DNA from: an uncultured Oscillospiraceae bacterium
Lineage (GTDB): Bacteria; Bacillota; Clostridia; Oscillospirales; Oscillospiraceae
DNA: 29,308 bases
NCBI GenBank assembly: GCA_910583885.1
Contig: CAJUAC010000029.1
Span: forward strand, 1-29,308
Reading direction: 5' to 3'
A program made the position numbers and the translations under genes. Shown piece after piece: positions 25,303 to 29,308 of the stretch; positions within the stretch are counted from its first letter, which is position 1, and each line of letters begins with the position of its first letter. The notes under the pieces were generated by a model, which saw nothing but the letters and a program-made list of their open reading frames with translations, was not told where the DNA came from and ran no database searches.

Positions 25303-27758
25303 GCCTGCGCCCCCTCCTCTCCCGCAGCAAGCTCCCTCTGGATAGCGCCGGCCTCCAGGCTGGCACTGATGGTCCCATGGAGCGTACCGCTGAAGTCGCC
25401 GTCCACCATACCGGAAATATAGCCGCGCACATGGCCATCCAGGCGCATCGTGCCGGTGTGGGTTTGCAGGGGCAGGCGGGCTTTCAACGTAACGGCTGTC
25501 TTGTCGATGATGATGTCCCCCAACAGCAAAATCTGGGGCAGGATGCCCATGACCAGGAAAATAGAAATCAAGGTGCCCCGGCCCAGGCACACGCCAATAG
25601 AGGCGATAGATGGGGTGGAGGAGAGGAACCCGATCAGGATCCCAGCAGAGGCCAGAATGGAACCGGAGGTGATGATGGTGGGGAACGCCTCATTGAGGGA
25701 CTCCACCACCGCATCCTTGTGGGGCATGACCTGGCGCAGCTCCGTGTAGCGGTTGGCAATGACAATGGCATAGTCGATGTTGGCCCCCATCTGGATGGAG
25801 CTGACCACCAGGTAGCTGAGGAAGAACATGTTCTCCCCCATGAGGTAGGGGAAGGAGAAGTTGATCCACACGCTGCCCTGGATAACCAGGATCAGCAGTA
25901 CCGGCAGGCCCGCAGACTTGAAGGTGAACACCAGCACCAGGATGACAAACACGATGGTCAGGATACTGATGAGCATATTGTCATTGCTGAAGGAGGAGGA
26001 CAGGTCGAGATCACTGGTGGAGTTGCCCACCACCAGCACATCCTCCGGGTAGTAGTCCGCCGCTGCCTCATGGAGGACACCCAGGAAGTCAAAGGTATCC
26101 TGGCTCTCCTCCGGCAGCTCCAGCTGGAGGACCAGGCGGCTGTACTCCTGCCCCTTCAGCTGGAGCTGGGCGTCATGGAGCTGGGTGTGGAGATCCTCAA
26201 TGGTCCCTGCCATCTCCTCGTCCAATGTCACATAGCCCGCCTGCATCTGGTCGTAGACGAACAGGAACATATCCAACAAAGGCACGCTGTAGCTGTCCAC
26301 CCCGGAGACCAGGCGGCCATAGGTCTCCTGATCCACGGCATAGGCGGAGTAGAGCAGGCGGGCCGCCTCAATATCCAGATCCGTCAGCTCTGCAAACTGG
26401 CGGGGGGTCAGCCGGTCGGTGAGTACATAGCCATCCACCGCCTCCACATTGGCCAGGCCCAGCACGGAGCCCACCTGGGGCATGGCGTCCAGCTGCCGCA
26501 GCAGGCGGCCCTCCCGCTCGTAGTCCCCGGCCGGCACCAGCATGGCGATGGTATTCACACCGCCGAAGGTCCCGTCCACCTTCTGTTGGGCAATCTGGGA
26601 CTCGTTCTGGGAGAAGGTGGTGAGGGTGGTCTGCCCGTAGACGTAGGGGCATCGGTTAGAGAAGATAAACCCGCCAACCAGCAGCAGGGCGAAAATGGGC
26701 GGCATGATGAACCGTGTCTTCACCGCCAGGCGGCCCCAGCCGGAGATGGCAGGGACGAAGCTGCGGTGATGGGTGCGGTCAATGAGGCCGCTGAAGCTCA
26801 TCAGCAGCCCCGGCATCAGGGTAAACACGCTCAACAGGCTCAGTACAATGGCCTTCATCAGTACAAATCCCAGATCCCGCCCAATGCCGAAACGCATGAA
26901 GCACATGGCGCCCAGGCCGGACAGAGTGGTCATGGAGCTGCCGGAGATCTCAGGGATCGCCTTGCTCAGGGCTGTCACTACCGCATCGCGGGCCTCCCTC
27001 CGCTCCCGCTCCTCGGTATAGCGGTGGCAGAGGATGATGGCATAGTCAATGGCCAGGGCCAGCTGCAAAACCACGGCTACAGAGTTGGAGACAAAGGAGA
27101 TCTCCCCAAAGAGGAAATTGGTGCCCTTGTTCAGCAGCGCCGCCATGCCAAAGGTCAGCAGCAGCACAGGGATCTCCATATAGGTGTGGGAGGTAAACAG
27201 CAACACCAGCAGAATGATGCCCACAGCGATGAGCATTACCAGCTGCATCTCTGCGTCCAGGCTGGCAGAGGCGGAATCGCCTGTATCGCCAGTGATGTAA
27301 AGGTCATAGGCTTTCAGGGTCTCCCGCACCTGCGCCAGGGCCGTCAGGCTGACCTCATCCGTGGCCGTGCCGTCGTAGGTGAGGGAGAAGAGGGCCGCGC
27401 CGTCGCGGTAGTGGTCCTCCGTGTTGTCGAATCCCACGCTCTTCACGCCCTCTACCCCCTCCAGGCGGCTGGCCAGCCTCTCTGCCTGGGCAAAGGAGAC
27501 ATTGTCCACCAGCACACGGTTGGTGCCGAAGGTGACAAATTCCGCCTCCATAGCGGTCAGCCCCCGCCGGGTCTCTGTCTCCTCAGGCAGATAGCTGGTG
27601 AGATCATCGTTGACAGTGACCCATTTGGAGGAGAAGACACAAAAAATGGAGAGCCCTATGTACAGCAGGTAGAATGCCTTCCGCTTGTCAACAATAAAGG
27701 CAGCTGCCCGCTGGATGGGGTTTTGTTTTTCCCCGCTCTCCCGCTGATTGGTATGCAA
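25299..27758 (-). CDS. MMPL/RND-superfamily transporter
   Basis: An 819-residue protein with two copies of the RND half: TM1 at about 29-45, a large outer loop, then a five-helix bundle containing LAIDYAIILCHRYTEE (about 235-250). In the second half the matching motif is GANIDYAIVIANRYTE. These Asp-containing motifs are typical of proton-driven MMPL exporters of lipids or other hydrophobic cargo. The C-terminal tail has short Gly-spaced repeats (GHVRGYISGMVDG) like a small β-helix. The start chosen is TTG at 27758 with GGGAG 8 bases upstream; the ATG at 27797 falls in the likely -10 box. The next gene overlaps by 4 bases. Cargo is unknown. Confidence 0.9.
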   Translation of the reverse strand: MHTNQRESGEKQNPIQRAAAFIVDKRKAFYLLYIGLSIFCVFSSKWVTVNDDLTSYLPEETETRRGLTAMEAEFVTFGTNRVLVDNVSFAQAERLASRLEGVEGVKSVGFDNTEDHYRDGAALFSLTYDGTATDEVSLTALAQVRETLKAYDLYITGDTGDSASASLDAEMQLVMLIAVGIILLVLLFTSHTYMEIPVLLLTFGMAALLNKGTNFLFGEISFVSNSVAVVLQLALAIDYAIILCHRYTEERERREARDAVVTALSKAIPEISGSSMTTLSGLGAMCFMRFGIGRDLGFVLMKAIVLSLLSVFTLMPGLLMSFSGLIDRTHHRSFVPAISGWGRLAVKTRFIMPPIFALLLVGGFIFSNRCPYVYGQTTLTTFSQNESQIAQQKVDGTFGGVNTIAMLVPAGDYEREGRLLRQLDAMPQVGSVLGLANVEAVDGYVLTDRLTPRQFAELTDLDIEAARLLYSAYAVDQETYGRLVSGVDSYSVPLLDMFLFVYDQMQAGYVTLDEEMAGTIEDLHTQLHDAQLQLKGQEYSRLVLQLELPEESQDTFDFLGVLHEAAADYYPEDVLVVGNSTSDLDLSSSFSNDNMLISILTIVFVILVLVFTFKSAGLPVLLILVIQGSVWINFSFPYLMGENMFFLSYLVVSSIQMGANIDYAIVIANRYTELRQVMPHKDAVVESLNEAFPTIITSGSILASAGILIGFLSSTPSIASIGVCLGRGTLISIFLVMGILPQILLLGDIIIDKTAVTLKARLPLQTHTGTMRLDGHVRGYISGMVDGDFSGTLHGTISASLEAGAIQRELAAGEEGAQA

Positions 27759-27795
27759 AGCCACTACTCCCTTTCTCTGGATAAATACCGCACTC

Positions 27796-27824
27796 ATCTT
27801 ACGCCTGTCACTTTGCAATAGCAA
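27796..27824 (-). promoter_or_regulatory. Probable promoter of the MMPL operon
   Basis: On the minus strand, TTGCTA (27824-27819) and TAAGAT (27801-27796) have a 17-bp spacer. The -10 overlaps the ATG at 27797, so the transcript would begin near 27789 and use the TTG at 27758. Confidence 0.4.
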
Positions 27825-27880
27825 GGGACACTGCCAGGGATTTGTGACCATGGACAGGCTGCGGTTTTTCCCAGTGGCTC

Positions 27881-27909
27881 TGGACAAGGGAGGCAGTTTC
27901 TGGCATAAT
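27881..27909 (+). promoter_or_regulatory. Promoter of the larE-like gene
   Basis: TGGACA (27881-27886) and CATAAT (27904-27909) with a 17-bp spacer, about 50 bases upstream of the start codon. Confidence 0.6.
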
Positions 27910-27959
27910 AGGGGGACAGCCCACTGCGTCAGAATGCGGTGGGCAGAGGGGAGGATCCA

Positions 27960-28718
27960 ATGACCATACAGGAATTTTTTGCCCAGAACCCGGAGGCCGC
28001 TGTGGCCTTCTCCGGCGGCGTGGACTCAGCGTGGCTGCTCCATGAGGCGATGCGCTATGCCCGGCGGACGGCGGCCTACTTTGTACACACGCCCTTCCAG
28101 CCGGATTTTGAACTGGAGGACGCCCAGGACACTGCCCGGCGGCTGGGTGCGCCGCTGAAGGTGATCCCCTTTGACATCCTGTCTGTCCCTGCGGCGGCGG
28201 CCAACCCACCGGACCGCTGCTACCACTGCAAGCGGGCCCTGTTCTCCCGTCTGCTGAATGAGGCGGCGGGAGACGGCTTCCCACTGGTGCTGGATGGCAG
28301 CAACGCCTCCGACGACGCCGGGGACCGCCCCGGGATGCGTGCCCTCCGGGAGCTGGGCGTCCGCTCCCCTCTGCGGGAGTGCGGCATCGCCAAGGCAAGG
28401 ATCCGCACCCTGGCCCAGGAGGCAGGCCTCCCCGTGTGGGACAAGCCCTCCTACGCCTGCCTTGCCACCCGCATCCCCACCGGGACGGCTATCACCGCCG
28501 GGGATCTGGCCCGGGTGGCCCGGGGGGAAGCGGCGCTGATGGGGCTGGGCTTTTCCGACTTCCGCCTCCGCTTACGGGGGGACGGCGCGCTGCTCCAGGT
28601 TCGCCCGGAACAGATAGCCCTGGCTGGACGCCTGCTGCCCAACATACAGGCGTTGCTGGCGAAGGATTTTACCCTCGTCCAACTGGACAGCCAAGCCCGC
28701 CAAAGCCGGGAGACCTAG
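27960..28718 (+). CDS. larE: LarE-like ATP-dependent sulfur transferase
   Basis: A 252-residue PP-loop enzyme. SGGVDS (18-23) is the ATP pyrophosphatase loop. CYHC (87-90) follows, and KPSYACLATRIP places a Cys at 167, equivalent to the sacrificial Cys of Lactobacillus plantarum LarE, which gives its sulfur to the nickel-pincer cofactor of lactate racemase. LarE-family proteins adenylate a carboxylate and then transfer sulfur. No larA, larB or larC gene is in the window, so the partner pathway must be elsewhere or different. The ATG at 27960 is preceded by GGGGAGG about 6 bases away. The stop codon overlaps the convergent DUF3795-like stop. Confidence 0.9.
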   Translation: MTIQEFFAQNPEAAVAFSGGVDSAWLLHEAMRYARRTAAYFVHTPFQPDFELEDAQDTARRLGAPLKVIPFDILSVPAAAANPPDRCYHCKRALFSRLLNEAAGDGFPLVLDGSNASDDAGDRPGMRALRELGVRSPLRECGIAKARIRTLAQEAGLPVWDKPSYACLATRIPTGTAITAGDLARVARGEAALMGLGFSDFRLRLRGDGALLQVRPEQIALAGRLLPNIQALLAKDFTLVQLDSQARQSRET

Positions 28719-29161
28719 ATGCCCCCCTCCTTCCAGCGTTTGAGTACGACGATCTCAGCGTCAGAACCGTTTTCTCCATATTCCGCTACCATGAGATACC
28801 GGTCATCCGCAGCAATGCCGTAGCACCGGTCGCTGCCCTTTTTATGGAGCTGGTTCCCGAGATAGATTTTGTTATCATCCCAGAGCTTGACTGCCTGTCC
28901 GCTGGGGAGTGTGTAAGCGATGTTGATAAAAGAGCCTCTGAGCGCATGGAGCTCTGTGACCTCCTCCATATCCGCAATCGCAAGCCCACGCAACGCCGCA
29001 AGCACCCCCTCCTTCAGCCCACAGAGCGCGCCCTCCCCCTTCCGGCAGTACCGCGCAACCATGCACTCCGCCCCAAAGGGCCGTCCATCTGTCTCCGCAC
29101 AGCCCGGGCATTCCTCACTGACGCTGCAACCTTTACAGTCAATTCCACAAATCGTTTCCAT
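28715..29161 (-). CDS. DUF3795-like Cys-rich protein
   Basis: A 148-residue protein with a Cys-rich N-terminus: CGIDCKGC (about 5-12), ECPGC (about 17-21), a Cys in AECMVARYC, and a further Cys in ALCGL. This matches the DUF3795 pattern, thought to bind a metal or iron-sulfur cluster. The second half is an α/β segment (VKLWDDNKIYLGN, CYGIAADDRYLMVAEYG). The ATG at 29161 has GGAGG 6 bases upstream; an earlier in-frame ATG at 29230 overlaps the promoter region. The stop shares bases with the convergent larE stop (28715-28718). Function is unknown. Confidence 0.8.
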   Translation of the reverse strand: METICGIDCKGCSVSEECPGCAETDGRPFGAECMVARYCRKGEGALCGLKEGVLAALRGLAIADMEEVTELHALRGSFINIAYTLPSGQAVKLWDDNKIYLGNQLHKKGSDRCYGIAADDRYLMVAEYGENGSDAEIVVLKRWKEGGI

Positions 29162-29206
29162 ACGCTGCCTCCATCTGTCCGTTTTTTCTGGTCTCAACCG
29201 GGACAA

Positions 29207-29235
29207 AGTATACCACCATCCCAATGCCAAATCAA
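29207..29235 (-). promoter_or_regulatory. Promoter of the DUF3795-like gene
   Basis: On the minus strand TTGATT (29235-29230) and TATACT (29212-29207), 17-bp spacer, about 45 bases before the ATG at 29161. Nothing else is evident from 29236 to the end of the window. Confidence 0.55.
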
Positions 29236-29308
29236 CCCTCCCTGGTGGCCGATCCAGGGCAACAGCATTTGAAATTCAAGGGAAAAGGATATCCAGAAGA
29301 CGCTGAGG

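Noticed and set aside
25303..25590. 5' extension of the GLUG/helical protein frame
   Set aside because: It lies inside the MMPL coding region in another frame and reads as Pro/Gly/His-rich noise; the real start at 25302 has a signal peptide and ribosome binding site.
25296..27821. 841-codon open frame antisense to the MMPL gene
   Set aside because: The plus-strand product is His/Gln-rich and has no domain, while the minus strand encodes a clear RND transporter.
1..29308. CRISPR arrays, tRNA or rRNA genes, intact insertion sequences
   Set aside because: No regularly spaced repeats, no tRNA cloverleaf and no transposase catalytic domain were recognised by eye; the only IS-like signal is the isolated HTH at 1658-1924.

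Overview
The window reads as chromosomal DNA from a GC-rich, Gram-positive-type gut anaerobe, most like the Oscillospirales (Flavonifractor/Lawsonibacter-like Firmicutes). The basis is two classical T-box leaders, sigma-A promoters with 17-bp spacers, AGGAG-type ribosome binding sites, an S-layer-homology protein, and the general protein repertoire. The placement is inference; no rRNA or tRNA gene is present to fix it.

Region 1 (1-3300) looks like the edge of a mobile element (integrative conjugative element or prophage). It holds four compact minus-strand genes (a partial protein with an internal duplication, a Cys/His-rich 154-aa protein, an 88-aa IS30-type HTH protein, a 438-aa zinc-ribbon protein) and one small plus-strand gene. 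None has an obvious housekeeping role. The island ends at a minus-strand hairpin/U-tract just before the valS promoter.

Region 2 (3397-10787) is a translation block on the plus strand. A Val-specific T-box (specifier GUC) leads into a YcxB-like membrane protein and then valS. A zinc-ribbon membrane protein follows, preceded by a possibly structured leader. Next comes a Tyr-specific T-box (specifier UAC), tyrS, a small membrane protein and tgt. Tgt modifies tRNA-Tyr among others, so tyrS and tgt meet on the same tRNA.

Region 3 (10822-21106) holds a minus-strand ABC-class ATPase, a divergent secreted phosphodiester glycosidase with three SLH modules, a minus-strand operon of hybrid histidine kinase plus HD-GYP-like protein (probable signalling pair), and a plus-strand cardiolipin synthase. 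Hairpin terminators separate the convergent units.

Region 4 (21107-27824) is a probable minus-strand operon: an MMPL/RND transporter, a 1182-aa secreted, membrane-anchored protein with GLUG repeats flanking a long helical domain (start and stop overlap by ATGA), and an HdeD/DUF308 membrane protein. The transporter and helical protein are the best candidate here for an under-described envelope system.

Region 5 (27881-29308) has a plus-strand larE-like sulfur transferase gene whose stop codon overlaps that of a convergent DUF3795-like Cys-rich protein. No CRISPR array, tRNA, rRNA or intact insertion sequence was seen.
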